Source: an uncultured Porticoccus sp. (GTDB lineage: Bacteria > Pseudomonadota > Gammaproteobacteria > Pseudomonadales > Porticoccaceae). From it: 64,000 bases of DNA. Of this stretch, positions 34,605 through 45,556 are shown one piece after another. The stretch lies in assembly GCA_947259505.1 (NCBI GenBank), contig CAMYLT010000008.1, positions 310,001 through 374,000 of the forward strand, written 5' to 3'. The notes beneath the pieces were generated by a model. The model saw only the letters and a list, made by a program, of their open reading frames with translations, had not been told where the DNA came from and did no database searches. Each line of letters begins with the position of its first letter. Positions within the stretch are counted from its first letter, which is position 1. The position numbers and the translations under genes are program-made.

Positions 34605-37121
34605 ATGAAGTTACGTCACTTGACCTTGGCAGCCGGATTGTTCGGTGTGGTTGTCTCCAATCAGACGTTCGCCGTCGGGTTGGGGGAGCTCAAACTCAAT
34701 TCGGCATTGAATGAGCCACTGGATGCTGAAATCCAGCTCTTGAATGTTGGTGAGCTGTCCGAGCTGGAAATGCTGGTCGGACTTGGTTCCCAAAAGGATT
34801 TTGACAATGCCGGAGTAGAGCGCCCGTTCTCGCTGACAGATTTGCGTTTTGAGGTCGATCTGTCCAAGCCTGGCAACCCCGTCATCCTGGTGACTTCCCG
34901 CAAACCACTTCGTGAGCCTTTCGTTGATTTCCTGGTGGAGGTTGATTGGCCGACGGGTCGATTGCTCCGTTAATACACTGTATTGCTTGATCTTCCTGTC
35001 TATGCGACGGAGAAGCCTTCTGCAAAAAAGATTGAGGCTGCGAGCTCAGGTTCGCAGCCTGCGTCGCAGCCGCGGCGGCAATCTCCTGCACCTGCGGCAA
35101 CTGCAGCGGTAAGTGCGCCATCGCTGGCGGTGGGTGATGACGAATACCGGGTGAGTGGTGGCGATACAGTCTGGGCTATTGCAGAAAAAATACGTCCTCA
35201 GGGTGCTTCTATGGCACAGACCATGGCGGCTATCAAGCAGGCTAATCCCCATGCGTTCATTAATGACAATATCAATCTTCTAAAGAAAGGTGCGGTACTG
35301 AGGCTGCCTGAAGGCAGTGATATCGCAGCCCTTTCGGACGTCAGTGTAGATCTTACCCCCAGTGCAGTCGCATCAAATGAAGCTCAGGCCCCTATGCTGG
35401 ATGCCACCCCGATGACCAGTGAAACAGGGTCGTCAGATGAGGCTGGTGAAGGTCGTTTGAAGTTGGCGGCGTTGGGTGCAGATGAGGCACTGACATCAGC
35501 TGCCGCCGGCGTTGATGGAGGCGATGCTGCAGGCGTCGATACGGCGGGGTCTGCTTCAGATGTGCTCACAGTTGCTCAGGAGGAACTGGATAAGACAGTT
35601 CGGGAAAATACTGAATTGAAAGACCGCATCGCGAAGCTGGAGGAGCAGCTTTCAACGATGAATCGTCTGGTGGAAATCCAGGATGATTCCTTGCGTGGTG
35701 CCCAGGTGGCGACTCAGGTAGATCAGGAAGCCGCACCGATTACTGGTGGTGCGTCTGAGCAAGCATTGAACGACGATGCAGAGACAGCGGTTGCTGTTGC
35801 AGAAGAAGCGATGCCCGAGTCTGAGAGTGAAGTAGAGTCTGGCAAAGCCAAGACCTTCGACCTTGCCAGCCTGATGGATTATTTGCTTTATCCTGCCATT
35901 GGCCTGTTGGCGTTATTGCTGGCTGTGCTGATGTTCTTTCGGAATCGCAAGCCGGAAGAAGAGGAGGTTGACGAGCTTTCCCTGCAAAGTCTTGTGGATC
36001 GCCAGGAGCCAGAAGCACCACAAGAGGAGAGTGATCAGCTCCTTACAGAGGACGACAAGGAATACATTGCCGCACTCGCTGAAGAACTTGATGACGAAGA
36101 GCAGCAGGATTTTGATGTCCTGCAGGAGCTTGAGGAGCTGCAGCTAGGTGATGGAGAAGGCGTTGATCCAAAGGGCGAAGCAGATATCTATTTGTCTCTG
36201 GGTAATTATCGTCAAGCCGAAAATATTCTTAAGGGTGCCATAGAGACCGATCCGGAAGACAGCTCATTGCGAATGAAGTTGCTGGAAGTCTATGTGAATG
36301 CCAATAACCTTGAGGCATTTGATGAACAGCGGGCGCAATTGGCAGCACTGAATAATCCTGAAGCTGATGCCAGGGCAATGAAGCTTCGTGCGGAGCTGTC
36401 ACCCGAAGCTATGGACGATTCCAGCGCTGAGCCGGATGTTGACATCATTGAAGAAGCCGCCCCCACCATTGGTGAGCAGCATAACGGAGAGGGGTTCGAT
36501 GCCCCCTCCCTTGATTACGACCTCGGAGATGTCTCACCTGAGCTGGTTGCCTCCTTGACTGAGGGCGCTGCACAAAAGAAACCCGGTGGTGACGAACTTG
36601 ATGTGCCTGATAGTGATGACGAGCTTGTGGCATCCGTGACCTCCCCGTCGAAAGAGCCAGTTGCTGAAGACTTTGATCTGGACTTGGATCTGGGCGATAT
36701 AGACCTAGACTCCCTCTCGTCTGAAATCGATCAGGGGATGTTTGACATCGATCTTGATGAGCCTGAGCCCGCGGTCTCAGAACCTTCTGCCGTCGAAGAG
36801 ACGCCAGCAGCAGTTGCCGAGGTTGAGGATTCTTTTGGTGCGCCCGAATCTCTCAAGGAGCAGACGTTTGAGGAGCTGGAAGATTCCATCCTGTCTGCCG
36901 CTGACACAGAAAACGATGGTGCTTATGACGTGGAAGCAGAGCTGAAAGAATTTGGAGATGAGGATGTCTGTGATACGAGGTTGGTATTGGCTGAAGCCTA
37001 TATAGACTTGGGCGATCAAGATAACGCTCGAGATTTGCTTAATGAAGTGGTTGATGAAGGCACTGAAGAGCAAAAAGAGAAAGCTCGTAATTTGCTCGAA
37101 ATGATGACCCGAATATCATGA
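34605..37121 (+). pseudogene. fimV: FimV-family protein interrupted by an in-frame TAA
   Basis: FimV is a large inner-membrane/periplasmic peptidoglycan-binding hub for type IV pili, type II secretion and polar signalling. A signal peptide (LTLAAGLFGVVVSNQTFA) begins at ATG 34605 (site AGGGA). The N-terminal FimV domain runs VGLGELKLNSALNEPLDAEI to EVDWPTGRLLR, then a TAA stop at 34971-34973. The same frame continues YTVLLDLPVYAT, then LysM (about 35130-35330), a coiled coil, a membrane helix (LYPAIGLLALLLAVLMFF), an acidic TPR region and the C-terminal FimV motif (DTRLVLAEAYIDLGDQDNARDLL). A GAA-to-TAA change at the usual LREYTVLLD position is the only defect seen. The two ORF-track pieces are one gene. 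Its 3' end overlaps truA (ATGA). Confidence 0.88.
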
Positions 37122-37981
37122 CCCAGGGGAAACCCTGGGAGTACCTCTCCAATGGCTTGGTGCCAGAAGGCGAAGTGCTTCCAGAAGGTCTAAAACGCAT
37201 CGCTGCTGCCGTCGAATATGACGGCAGTGCTTTTTGTGGTTGGCAGCGCCAAACCCATAGCCCCAGCGTTCAGTTTCATGTTGAAGCTGCGATTACTCAG
37301 GTCGCTAATGAGCGTATCAGTGTCGCCTGTGCGGGCCGTACCGACACTGGGGTCCACGCTACCAATCAGATCATTCATTTTGACACCCGCGCGGAACGCA
37401 ATTCGAGGAACTGGGTGCTGGGTGTGAATGCTAATTTGCCCTTTGGCATTCGTCTGCATTGGGTGGCAGAACAACCAGCTCAATTTCATGCGCGTTTCGC
37501 CGCAACGGCCAGAACCTACCGCTATTTAATTGTGAATCAGCCACATCGCTCAGCACTTTTTTACCATTGGCTGACTTGGGAAAAGCGCTTGCTAGATCAA
37601 TCCCTTATGCACGTTGCGGTGCAGCAGTTGCTGGGTGAGAATGACTTTAGCTCTTTCCGTGCTGCGGGCTGCCAGTCAAATTCGCCTAACCGCAATGTGC
37701 ATGCAGCTCGGGTCTGGCGCCAGGGTGAGCTGGTCATCCTGGAGATTACCGCCAATGCTTTCTTGCATCATATGGTGAGAAATATCACTGGGGCATTAAT
37801 GTGTATCGGGAGGGGTGATTATCCGGCGGAATGGCTGGGGGAATTGCTGGAAAAACGTGATCGCACCCAAGCGCCACCTACCGCACCGCCCAATGGCCTA
37901 TATTTGGTTGGGGTGAACTATCCTCAACATTTTGACGTACCCAGTTTTAAGCCGGGTCCTCAGTTCATCAGTGATTGCTGA
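37118..37981 (+). CDS. truA: tRNA pseudouridine(38-40) synthase TruA
   Basis: This 287-aa pseudouridine synthase acts on the tRNA anticodon arm: VEYDGSAFCGWQRQ, catalytic Asp in AGRTDTGVHA, and FLHHMVRNITGALM. It starts at an ATGA overlap with the fimV stop, indicating translational coupling that would be weakened if fimV is truly truncated. The N-terminus has about 25 extra residues before the conserved core. Confidence 0.96.
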   Translation: MTQGKPWEYLSNGLVPEGEVLPEGLKRIAAAVEYDGSAFCGWQRQTHSPSVQFHVEAAITQVANERISVACAGRTDTGVHATNQIIHFDTRAERNSRNWVLGVNANLPFGIRLHWVAEQPAQFHARFAATARTYRYLIVNQPHRSALFYHWLTWEKRLLDQSLMHVAVQQLLGENDFSSFRAAGCQSNSPNRNVHAARVWRQGELVILEITANAFLHHMVRNITGALMCIGRGDYPAEWLGELLEKRDRTQAPPTAPPNGLYLVGVNYPQHFDVPSFKPGPQFISDC

Positions 37982-38013
37982 GCGCACTGGCGATAGGCGG
38001 GCCGAGACCTTTT

Positions 38014-38022
38014 TGCTACAAT
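38014..38022 (+). promoter_or_regulatory. Extended -10 promoter for trpF
   Basis: TGCTACAAT is an extended -10; a start near 38029 gives a short leader of about 19 nt before the GTG at 38048. No trp leader peptide or attenuator is visible. Confidence 0.5.
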
Positions 38023-38047
38023 CCGCCACTTGCTATTGGATGCCACT

Positions 38048-38668
38048 GTGAAACGAACCCGAGTCAAAATCTGCGGTATAACCCGAGAAGGCGATGCGAG
38101 GGTGGCAGCGGAGGCCGGGGCAGATGCTATCGGTCTGGTGTTCTATCAGAAAAGTCCCCGATACGTGGAACAGTCAACTGCAGCTGTCATTGCGCGCTCG
38201 GTAGGCCCGTTTGTGACCACTGTGGGACTTTTCGTGAATGCGCCAGCAAGCCAGGTCCTGGAAACGCTGAATAACGTGGGGCTACAGCTGTTGCAGTTTC
38301 ATGGCGATGAGGATGACGTCTATTGTCGTCAATTTGGCAGGCCCTACATCAAAGCTATAAGGATGTCCCCCGATCTTGATCTGGTATCAGAGATGGCACG
38401 CTTTCCCGGTGCTTGCGGCTTTCTCTTCGATGCTTGGAATAAAGATAAGTATGGTGGTACCGGACAGACATTTGATTGGCAACGTTTACCTGATAAAGCG
38501 AACTTTCCGCTGGTTCTAGCGGGGGGGTTGACGCCTGTGAATGTGGCCGAAGCCGTTCAACAGATTGCTCCTTATGGGGTTGATGTGAGTGGCGGTGTCG
38601 AGGAGTCCCCCGGCATTAAATCAGCAGAGCTTGTACAACAGTTTATCGCTCGCGCCAATGGCGGGTGA
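38048..38668 (+). CDS. trpF: Phosphoribosylanthranilate isomerase
   Basis: This 206-aa TIM-barrel enzyme of tryptophan synthesis shows VKICGITREGDA with the catalytic Cys, FYQKSPRYV, LQFHGDED and LAGGLTPVNVAEA. The GTG at 38048 (VKRTRVKICG) is preferred to the track's TTG at 38030. It is followed 15 bp later by trpB; trpF–trpB–trpA between truA and accD is a common order in this part of the gammaproteobacteria. Confidence 0.95.
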   Translation: MKRTRVKICGITREGDARVAAEAGADAIGLVFYQKSPRYVEQSTAAVIARSVGPFVTTVGLFVNAPASQVLETLNNVGLQLLQFHGDEDDVYCRQFGRPYIKAIRMSPDLDLVSEMARFPGACGFLFDAWNKDKYGGTGQTFDWQRLPDKANFPLVLAGGLTPVNVAEAVQQIAPYGVDVSGGVEESPGIKSAELVQQFIARANGG

Positions 38669-38683
38669 TCTTGGGAGTGATCC

Positions 38684-39901
38684 GTGAACGAAAAAATGAA
38701 TATTGATTTCAGCCAGGTGCCTGATGCCCGTGGCCATTTTGGTCCTTACGGCGGCCGCTTTGTGTCTGAGACGCTGATTTACGCTCTGGACGAGTTGGAA
38801 AGAATTTACCGCAGCTTGAAAGATGATCCTGAGTTTCAGGCCCAGTTTGACTACGATCTGGCTCACTATGTGGGACGGCCATCGCCGCTTTATTTTGCCG
38901 AGCGCTGGACTCGCGAAACCGGTGGTGCGCGTCTGTTCCTGAAGCGCGAAGATCTCAATCACACCGGCGCACACAAGATAAATAACACCATTGGCCAAGC
39001 ACTTCTGGCCAAGCATACCGGTAAAAGGCGTGTTATTGCAGAAACCGGTGCTGGTCAACATGGTGTGGCCACAGCCACCGTGGCGGCCAGGCTAGGGCTG
39101 GAGTGCCATATCTTTATGGGTGAGGAAGACGTTCATCGACAGTCTCTCAATGTTTACCGCATGAAACTGCTGGGCGCCACTGTTATTCCCGTGACCTCCG
39201 GCTCCAAGACGCTCAAGGATGCGATGAATGAAGCCATGCGCGATTGGGTCACTAACGTGGATGATACCTTCTACATTATTGGCACCTGTGCTGGTCCGCA
39301 CCCCTACCCAGAGCTGGTGCGGAATTTTCAGTCGGTAATCGGCCGTGAAGCACGCCAGCAATCTCTTGCCCAGGCAGGACAATTGCCGGATGCTTTGGTG
39401 GCCTGCGTCGGTGGCGGCTCTAATGCTATCGGCCTGTTCCATCCATTCCTGGAAGATGAATCGGTCGCCATGTATGGCGTGGAGGCGGGTGGTTTCGGTT
39501 TGGCGACGGGCAAGCATGCGGCACCGCTCAATGACGGTATTCCGGGTGTATTGCATGGTAATCGCACCTATCTGATGGAAGATGAAAACGGCCAGATTAT
39601 CGAGACACATTCAATCTCTGCCGGGTTGGATTACCCTGGAGTGGGGCCAGAACACGCCTGGTTAAAAGATATTGGCCGGGTCAACTATGTCACCATCGAT
39701 GACGATGAGGCCATGGATGCTTTCCGCCGCCTGACCAAGGTAGAGGGTATTATGCCTGCCCTGGAATCCAGCCATGCGGTTGCCTATGCTGAAAAGCTGG
39801 CCCGTCAGATGGATCCGGAACAGATGATTGTGGTTAATCTGTCTGGTCGCGGTGACAAGGATATCCTCACCGTGGCAGAAATTGATGGCATTACTCTCTA
39901 G
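38684..39901 (+). CDS. trpB: Tryptophan synthase beta subunit
   Basis: This 405-aa PLP enzyme joins indole and serine. It has the PLP Lys in [10 protein letters not shown], the AETGAGQHG substrate loop, and [15 protein letters not shown]. The normally GTAAGPHPYP segment reads [16 protein letters not shown] here, a small variant. GTG start 38684 (or ATG 38696). Works as an alpha2beta2 complex with TrpA downstream. Confidence 0.97.
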   Translation: MNEKMNIDFSQVPDARGHFGPYGGRFVSETLIYALDELERIYRSLKDDPEFQAQFDYDLAHYVGRPSPLYFAERWTRETGGARLFLKREDLNHTGAHKINNTIGQALLAKHTGKRRVIAETGAGQHGVATATVAARLGLECHIFMGEEDVHRQSLNVYRMKLLGATVIPVTSGSKTLKDAMNEAMRDWVTNVDDTFYIIGTCAGPHPYPELVRNFQSVIGREARQQSLAQAGQLPDALVACVGGGSNAIGLFHPFLEDESVAMYGVEAGGFGLATGKHAAPLNDGIPGVLHGNRTYLMEDENGQIIETHSISAGLDYPGVGPEHAWLKDIGRVNYVTIDDDEAMDAFRRLTKVEGIMPALESSHAVAYAEKLARQMDPEQMIVVNLSGRGDKDILTVAEIDGITL

Positions 39902-39941
39902 GTCATCTGTAGCGATAACAAGAATTGTTGGAAGTAACTGA

Positions 39942-40757
39942 GTGAACAGAATTAATAAACGTTTTGAAACCCTTCGCCAGCAAGGTCGTAAGGCCTTGAT
40001 TCCTTATCTGGTGCTGGGCGATCCCGCCCGAGATGTCACCTTGCCGGTCATGCACGCTATGGTGAAAAGCGGTGCAGATATTATTGAACTCGGTGTGCCA
40101 TTTTCAGACCCGACCGCTGAAGGCCCGGTGATTCAGAAAGCCCATGAAAGGGCATTGTTGAATGGCAGCAGTCTTCGGGACGCGTTGGCATTGGTGGCAC
40201 AGTTTCGCGAGACCGACCCGGACACGCCGGTGCTGTTGATGGGCTATGCTAACCCCATTGAGCGCATGGGATATGAGACGTTTATCGCCGCAGCAGTTTC
40301 TGCCGGGGTAGACGGTGTTCTCACGGTGGATTTGCCTCCAGAGGAGGCGGAAGAATTTAATCAGCACCTGGGTAAAGCGGGTATTGAGAACATATTCCTG
40401 TTGGCGCCAACCAGCAGCAATGACCGGCAGAAAATGGTCACTGGCATGGCTGGCGGTTTTATCTATTATGTCTCTCTGAAAGGTGTGACCGGTGCGGGCA
40501 ATCTTGATGTGGCTTCGGTAAAACAGCATGTGGATCATATCCGTTCATTGACTGATCTGCCTGTCTGTGTAGGATTTGGTATCAAGGATGGTGCTTCTGC
40601 CAGATCGGTAGCTGAATTATCGGATGGCGCAGTAGTTGGCAGTGTACTGGTCAACCGGATGGCAGGGCTTGCTGAGGCCGGGGAAAGTGACCCGGCAGCA
40701 TATGCTTCCGCCGTATCTGAGTTGATCACCGAGATGCGCAACGCGCTGGATAACTGA
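39942..40757 (+). CDS. trpA: Tryptophan synthase alpha subunit (Glu at the Asp60 position)
   Basis: This 271-aa TIM barrel cleaves indole-3-glycerol phosphate and passes indole to TrpB. The catalytic Glu (Glu49 in E. coli) is present in [12 protein letters not shown]. The next catalytic residue, Asp60 in E. coli (PLADGP), is Glu here: [23 protein letters not shown] and GFGIKDG phosphate-binding segments are normal. GTG start at 39942. Confidence 0.96.
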   Translation: MNRINKRFETLRQQGRKALIPYLVLGDPARDVTLPVMHAMVKSGADIIELGVPFSDPTAEGPVIQKAHERALLNGSSLRDALALVAQFRETDPDTPVLLMGYANPIERMGYETFIAAAVSAGVDGVLTVDLPPEEAEEFNQHLGKAGIENIFLLAPTSSNDRQKMVTGMAGGFIYYVSLKGVTGAGNLDVASVKQHVDHIRSLTDLPVCVGFGIKDGASARSVAELSDGAVVGSVLVNRMAGLAEAGESDPAAYASAVSELITEMRNALDN

Positions 40758-40768
40758 CGGAAATAACT

Positions 40769-41662
40769 ATGAGCTGGCTGGAAAAAATTCGTCCCAAGGG
40801 TCCGGGTACCCAGAAAAAAGACCGCACCCAGAGTGTTCCGGAAGGGTTGTGGAAAAAATGTCCCAAGTGCAGTGCGCCGCTTTATCGTCCCGAACTTGAG
40901 AAGAACCTCGAGGTCTGCCCAAAGTGTGATCACCACTTGCGTATTGGCGCCCGCCGTCGCCTGGATTACTTTCTTGACGCTGAAGATCGTCAGGAGCTGG
41001 CCACCGAAGTCAAACCCATTGATCGCCTGAAATTCAAGGATGTGCGCCGGTATAAGGATCGTCTGGCTGACGCCCAAAAAGCGACCGGTGAAGACGATGC
41101 GCTCGTTGCCATGCGCGGCACACTTAAAGGGATGCCGGTGGTAGCGGTTGCTTTTGAATTTGCCTTCCACGGCGGTTCCATGGGCTATGTAGTTGGTGAG
41201 CGTTTCACCCGCGCGGCTCAAGTTGCTCTGAAAGAAAATATCCCCTTTGTGTGTTTTTCCGCCACGGGTGGTGCCCGTATGCAGGAAGCACTGATTTCGT
41301 TGATGCAGATGGCCAAGACCAGCGCCATTATTGAGAAGCTCAAGGCGCAGGGAACACCCTATATCTCCGTAATGACTGACCCTGTTTATGGAGGTGTCTC
41401 CGCCAGCTTGGCGTTGCTCGGCGATATCAATGCTGCAGAGCCCGGTGCGAGAGCAGGCTTTGCCGGTCCAAACATCATTGAACAGACCATTCGCCAGCGT
41501 CTGCCGAAGGGCTTTCAGCGAGCAGAATTCCTGATGGAGCACGGTGCAATTGACTTGATCATTTCGCGTCCGGCAATGCGGGATACCCTCGCGTCTTTGC
41601 TGTCCAAATTCACTAACTCCCCCGAACCTGCCGAACTAGATGCCCCGGCATTCACTGAGTGA
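40769..41662 (+). CDS. accD: Acetyl-CoA carboxylase carboxyltransferase beta subunit
   Basis: This 297-aa subunit supplies malonyl-CoA for the fab genes at 12-15 kb. An N-terminal four-Cys zinc ribbon ([10 protein letters not shown]...VCPKCDHHL) and the crotonase-fold carboxyltransferase core with [18 protein letters not shown] are present. Starts 11 bp after trpA; its end overlaps folC by 23 bp. Confidence 0.97.
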   Translation: MSWLEKIRPKGPGTQKKDRTQSVPEGLWKKCPKCSAPLYRPELEKNLEVCPKCDHHLRIGARRRLDYFLDAEDRQELATEVKPIDRLKFKDVRRYKDRLADAQKATGEDDALVAMRGTLKGMPVVAVAFEFAFHGGSMGYVVGERFTRAAQVALKENIPFVCFSATGGARMQEALISLMQMAKTSAIIEKLKAQGTPYISVMTDPVYGGVSASLALLGDINAAEPGARAGFAGPNIIEQTIRQRLPKGFQRAEFLMEHGAIDLIISRPAMRDTLASLLSKFTNSPEPAELDAPAFTE

Positions 41663-42896
41663 ATGGCTGGGTCTGCTTCAGCAGCGGCATCCCACTGAAA
41701 TAGATCTTGGGCTGACACGAATTAATCGTGTCGCCCAGCTAATGCAGTTGGTGACGTCAGGTCACCTGCCGCCAGTTAAAACACTGGTTACCGTGGGCGG
41801 CACCAATGGAAAGGGCTCCTGTGTCGCCGCGCTGAATGCTCTGCTGACAAAATCGGGATACAGCGTCGGTTGTTACACCTCTCCACATCTGATCCGCTAT
41901 AACGAACGCATCGTCATCAATGGCCAGATGGCCAGTGATGAGGCGATCTGTGATGCATTTGAACGGATTGAGCAGGCGAGAGGCGATATCAGTCTCACCT
42001 ATTTTGAGTTCGGAACCCTCGCTGCCCTGTTATTAATGGCTGACGCGGCTGTGGATGTGGCCATACTTGAAGTCGGGTTGGGTGGCAGGTTGGATGCTGT
42101 CAATATCCTTGATGCCGATATCGCCATTGTCACCAGTATTGCCCTCGATCATCAGGATTGGCTGGGTGATGACCTCGACCAAATTGGCGCTGAAAAAGCC
42201 GCCATTGCCCGGCCTAGCCGGCCGCTAATCTGTGGTGACCGTTCGCCGAATGTTGGCGTGCTTAAAACAGCAACGGCCACCGGCGCGACACTATTGGTAA
42301 ACGGCCGTGATTTTGACCTGAATTCAGTTGCCTCAATGCCGGCTAATCGACTTCCCCCTAACAGTGTTGCCTGTGCTTTGCAGGCAATGGCACTGATCAG
42401 TGATTTGCCATTCGACAGAGTGGATACCTCCGCATTAGGGAATGTCTCAGTGCCTGGTCGGTTTCAGCAGTTGCAGGTGGGCTCGGTTCCCGTCATCCTG
42501 GATGTGGCACACAATCCCCAAGCGGCTGAATTACTCGCCGAACGGTTGCTGTTGGACAAGGGTCACATAGTGGCAGTTGTGGGAATGATGTCGGATAAGG
42601 ATATCATCGGATCCCTTGCTCCCCTTATTCCTCTGGTCAAAGCCTGGTGTTTTTGCAATATTCCCGATCAGCCAAGGGCGGCTACTGCAGGAAAACTGCA
42701 GGCATTGTTGTACAATGCTGGAGCACTGGGTGTCGGGGAGGCTGTTTGTTGTCCTTCCCCATTGGCGGCTTTCGACAACGCGCTAAAGTTGGCTGCAGTG
42801 GACGACACGGTGGTGGTATTTGGTTCCTTTTTTACAGTGGGCCCGATACTGGAACATTTGCAATACTCCTGCGAAGGAACGATCAGTGTTGACTGA
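41640..42896 (+). CDS. folC: Dihydrofolate synthase / folylpolyglutamate synthase
   Basis: This 418-aa Mur-ligase-like bifunctional enzyme adds glutamate to dihydropteroate and folates. It has the ATP loop [28 protein letters not shown], and [17 protein letters not shown] in the C-terminal domain. It overlaps accD and the next gene (11 bp), so the block is probably translated as a coupled unit. Confidence 0.95.
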   Translation: MPRHSLSEWLGLLQQRHPTEIDLGLTRINRVAQLMQLVTSGHLPPVKTLVTVGGTNGKGSCVAALNALLTKSGYSVGCYTSPHLIRYNERIVINGQMASDEAICDAFERIEQARGDISLTYFEFGTLAALLLMADAAVDVAILEVGLGGRLDAVNILDADIAIVTSIALDHQDWLGDDLDQIGAEKAAIARPSRPLICGDRSPNVGVLKTATATGATLLVNGRDFDLNSVASMPANRLPPNSVACALQAMALISDLPFDRVDTSALGNVSVPGRFQQLQVGSVPVILDVAHNPQAAELLAERLLLDKGHIVAVVGMMSDKDIIGSLAPLIPLVKAWCFCNIPDQPRAATAGKLQALLYNAGALGVGEAVCCPSPLAAFDNALKLAAVDDTVVVFGSFFTVGPILEHLQYSCEGTISVD

Positions 42897-43416
42897 AAAT
42901 GTTAAACAGAGAATTGTCGGCGGTTTCGTGCTATTGGCGCTGGCGCTGATTTTATTTGCCGTCCTGTTTGATTTTTCTGATGCCCCTCAAGTAGATACCA
43001 CCTCTCGCATTCCCCCCAAACCAGACATTGCTGCCGTTGATGTGGCGGAACCTGTTCGACCAGAAAACATTGAGCCGGCACCCGCGCCGGAAGAGGGCTT
43101 TGAACTTGGTGTAGATGAGCCCGATCAGGCCGTGGCCGCGACACCGGAACCGCCAAAACTCTCTGATGAAGGTCTCCCGGAATCCTGGATTTTACAAGTG
43201 GGTAGTTTCCGCGATGCTGACCGTGCGAATGCGCTGGTAAAAAAATTACTGGACGATGGCTACCGTGCCTTTGTGCAACAACAATCGGATAGTCAGGGCC
43301 AGTTGAGCAGGGTGTTTGTGGGTCCCAAAGTACTAAAAGAAAAATTGCTGCAGGAAAAGGCCGCCATCGACAAAAAATATGGCCTGAACGCACTGGTCGT
43401 GCGCTTTGAACCCTGA
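42886..43416 (+). CDS. dedD: SPOR-domain membrane protein (DedD-like)
   Basis: This 176-aa protein has a short cytoplasmic N-terminus, one membrane segment (IVGGFVLLALALILFAVLF), a Pro/Glu-rich linker and a C-terminal SPOR domain (WILQVGSFRDADRANALVKKL) that binds denuded septal peptidoglycan. The position between folC and cvpA matches DedD. The GTG at 42886 with AAGGA is the true start; the track start is inside folC. Confidence 0.9.
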   Translation: MLTENVKQRIVGGFVLLALALILFAVLFDFSDAPQVDTTSRIPPKPDIAAVDVAEPVRPENIEPAPAPEEGFELGVDEPDQAVAATPEPPKLSDEGLPESWILQVGSFRDADRANALVKKLLDDGYRAFVQQQSDSQGQLSRVFVGPKVLKEKLLQEKAAIDKKYGLNALVVRFEP

Positions 43417-43468
43417 CCTCGGTCAGCCACTCTGTTAAACTTTGCCGCTGTTTTCTCGAGACCGGACC

Positions 43469-43963
43469 ATGAGCTGGGCTGATTGGGCAATAATCGCTAT
43501 TTTGGGGCTTTCGGGGCTGATCAGTCTGGTGCGTGGCTTCGTCAAAGAAGCCATGTCGCTACTGATCTGGCTGGCGGCAGCGGTGATTGCTTCCATTTTT
43601 CATGATGAGCTGGCCAGTTGGATGGAACAGCTGATCACTACGCCTTCCCTGCGGCTGCTGGCAGCCTGGGTGAGTCTCTTCGTGGCGGTGCTGATTGTTG
43701 GCGGTATCTGTAATTACCTGCTGGGCAAACTGGTTGAAGCCACCGGACTCTCAGGGACTGACCGATTGCTTGGACTGGTATTCGGTGTGACACGTGGCGT
43801 GATCATTGTCATGGCGGTGTTGATATTGATGACGGAGATGTTGCCCGTTAAAGATGATCTCTGGTGGCAGCAATCCGTGATGGTTTCATTTTTTATGCAA
43901 TTTGAAGACTGGGCCAGGGATACCGGCGCAGCGGTGCTGAACTTTTTAAAGAACTTGCTCTGA
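43469..43963 (+). CDS. cvpA: CvpA family membrane protein
   Basis: This 164-aa protein has four predicted membrane helices; SWADWAIIAILGLSGLISLVRGFVKEA is the family signature. CvpA is linked to colicin V production and envelope homeostasis and is nearly always upstream of purF, as here. ATG 43469 is preferred over the track start at 43442. Confidence 0.93.
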   Translation: MSWADWAIIAILGLSGLISLVRGFVKEAMSLLIWLAAAVIASIFHDELASWMEQLITTPSLRLLAAWVSLFVAVLIVGGICNYLLGKLVEATGLSGTDRLLGLVFGVTRGVIIVMAVLILMTEMLPVKDDLWWQQSVMVSFFMQFEDWARDTGAAVLNFLKNLL

Positions 43964-44014
43964 GAGCAGTGCAAATAGCTTAGTAAACGACTGTTGATAG
44001 AGGTTGCCTGACCC

Positions 44015-45550
44015 ATGTGCGGTATAGTCGGAATTTTTGGTAAAAGTGATGTAAAACTGCAGCTCTATGATGCGCTGACCATGTTGCAGCATCGTGGACA
44101 GGATGCTGCCGGCATCATGACCTGTGTGGGTGGACGCCTGAATCAGCGTAAGGGCGTGGGCTTGGTCAGGGATGTGTTCCATACCCGCCACATGGCCGAA
44201 CTGGAAGGTAACATGGGTATCGGCCACGTGCGCTATCCTACTGCGGGCAGCTCCGGGCCAGCACTGGCCCAACCGTTTTATGTGAATTCCCCCTACGGTA
44301 TTTGCATGGCTCACAACGGTAACCTGACCAATACGGAAGAGTTGCTGGAGCACTTGTTCAAGTCTGACCTGCGGCATATCAACACCGATTCCGATTCCGA
44401 GGCACTGCTCAACGTCTTCGCGCATGAGTTGCATCTGCAGGGCAAATTGCAGCCCACGCCGGAGGATATTTTTGAATCTGTGCGTCGGGTGCACCGGCGT
44501 TGTCGGGGCGCTTATGCGGTAGTGGGCATGATCGCCAACTATGGCCTGGTGGCGTTCCGCGATCCATTAGGCATTCGCCCACTGGTGTATGGCCAGCGCC
44601 AGACGGAGCTTGGCATGGAATACATTGTGGCTTCTGAGAGTGTGGCACTGGATGTGTTGGGTTTTCAGTTGGTCCGCGACCTGGCACCCGGTGAAGCGTT
44701 ATATGTGGATGAGCACGGCGAGTTGCATCTGCAACAGTGTGCTGAAAATCCCCGCCTGAATCCCTGTATTTTCGAGCATGTCTATTTCGCTCGCCCCGAC
44801 TCCATCATTGATCGTATTTCGGTATACAAGTGTCGTCTGCGCATGGGCGAGCACCTGGCTGAGAAAATCCTGCGAACCTACCCAGATCATGACATCGACG
44901 TGGTAATACCGATTCCCGATACCAGTCGGGTGGCTGCTCAAGCCATTGCCGAGCATTTGGGTATCAAGTTTCGTGAAGGTTTCATGAAAAACCGCTATAT
45001 CGGTCGAACATTTATCATGCCCGGCCAGCAAGAGCGCAAGAAGTCGGTACGCCAGAAGCTCAACCCGGTGAAGCTGGAATTTAAGGGTAAGAACGTATTG
45101 CTGATAGATGATTCTATTGTGCGTGGTACGACCTCACGTGAAATCATCCAAATGGCCCGGGACGTGGGTGCTAACAAGGTCTATATGGCTTCAGCTGCGC
45201 CAGCAGTGCGTTTTCCAAATGTCTATGGCATTGATATGCCGTCGGCGCGTGAGTTGATTGCCCATGACCACACGGAAGAAGAAGTCGCGGCACTTATTGG
45301 TGCTGACTGGCTGGTCTACCAGGATCTAGAAGACTTGGTGGCGAGTGCGTCAGAGGGTAACAGTGACATAGAGGCTTTTGACTGCGCGGTATTTGATGGT
45401 AAATATGTTACGGGCGATGTGGATCAATCTTATCTGGATAAACTCGATTCAGCGCGCAATGACAATGCAAAGAACAATAAGAACAAGCCTACCAACTCCG
45501 GTAATGGTGAGGTGATCGGCTTGCACAATCCCGGTGCGGACTCAGAGTAA
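44015..45550 (+). CDS. purF: Amidophosphoribosyltransferase
   Basis: This 511-aa first enzyme of purine synthesis has an N-terminal glutaminase with nucleophile Cys2 (MCGIVGIFG) and a phosphoribosyltransferase domain with the PRPP loop [16 protein letters not shown]. It ends in a low-complexity Asn/Lys-rich tail. Followed 6 bp later by metZ, the usual pairing in pseudomonads. Confidence 0.97.
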   Translation: MCGIVGIFGKSDVKLQLYDALTMLQHRGQDAAGIMTCVGGRLNQRKGVGLVRDVFHTRHMAELEGNMGIGHVRYPTAGSSGPALAQPFYVNSPYGICMAHNGNLTNTEELLEHLFKSDLRHINTDSDSEALLNVFAHELHLQGKLQPTPEDIFESVRRVHRRCRGAYAVVGMIANYGLVAFRDPLGIRPLVYGQRQTELGMEYIVASESVALDVLGFQLVRDLAPGEALYVDEHGELHLQQCAENPRLNPCIFEHVYFARPDSIIDRISVYKCRLRMGEHLAEKILRTYPDHDIDVVIPIPDTSRVAAQAIAEHLGIKFREGFMKNRYIGRTFIMPGQQERKKSVRQKLNPVKLEFKGKNVLLIDDSIVRGTTSREIIQMARDVGANKVYMASAAPAVRFPNVYGIDMPSARELIAHDHTEEEVAALIGADWLVYQDLEDLVASASEGNSDIEAFDCAVFDGKYVTGDVDQSYLDKLDSARNDNAKNNKNKPTNSGNGEVIGLHNPGADSE

Positions 45551-45556
45551 CAGGCC

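Noticed and set aside
34983-37121. Second FimV piece as an independent gene
   Set aside because: It is in the same frame as the first piece, starts only at a TTG and lacks a signal peptide, so it is the rest of fimV after the stop.
38669-38683. Possible trp attenuator or leader peptide
   Set aside because: The trpF–trpB gap is 15 bp and the trpF leader has no Trp-rich peptide or alternative hairpins.
40535-41542. 335-aa minus-strand ORF opposite trpA/accD
   Set aside because: Shadow of two certain genes, no start context.
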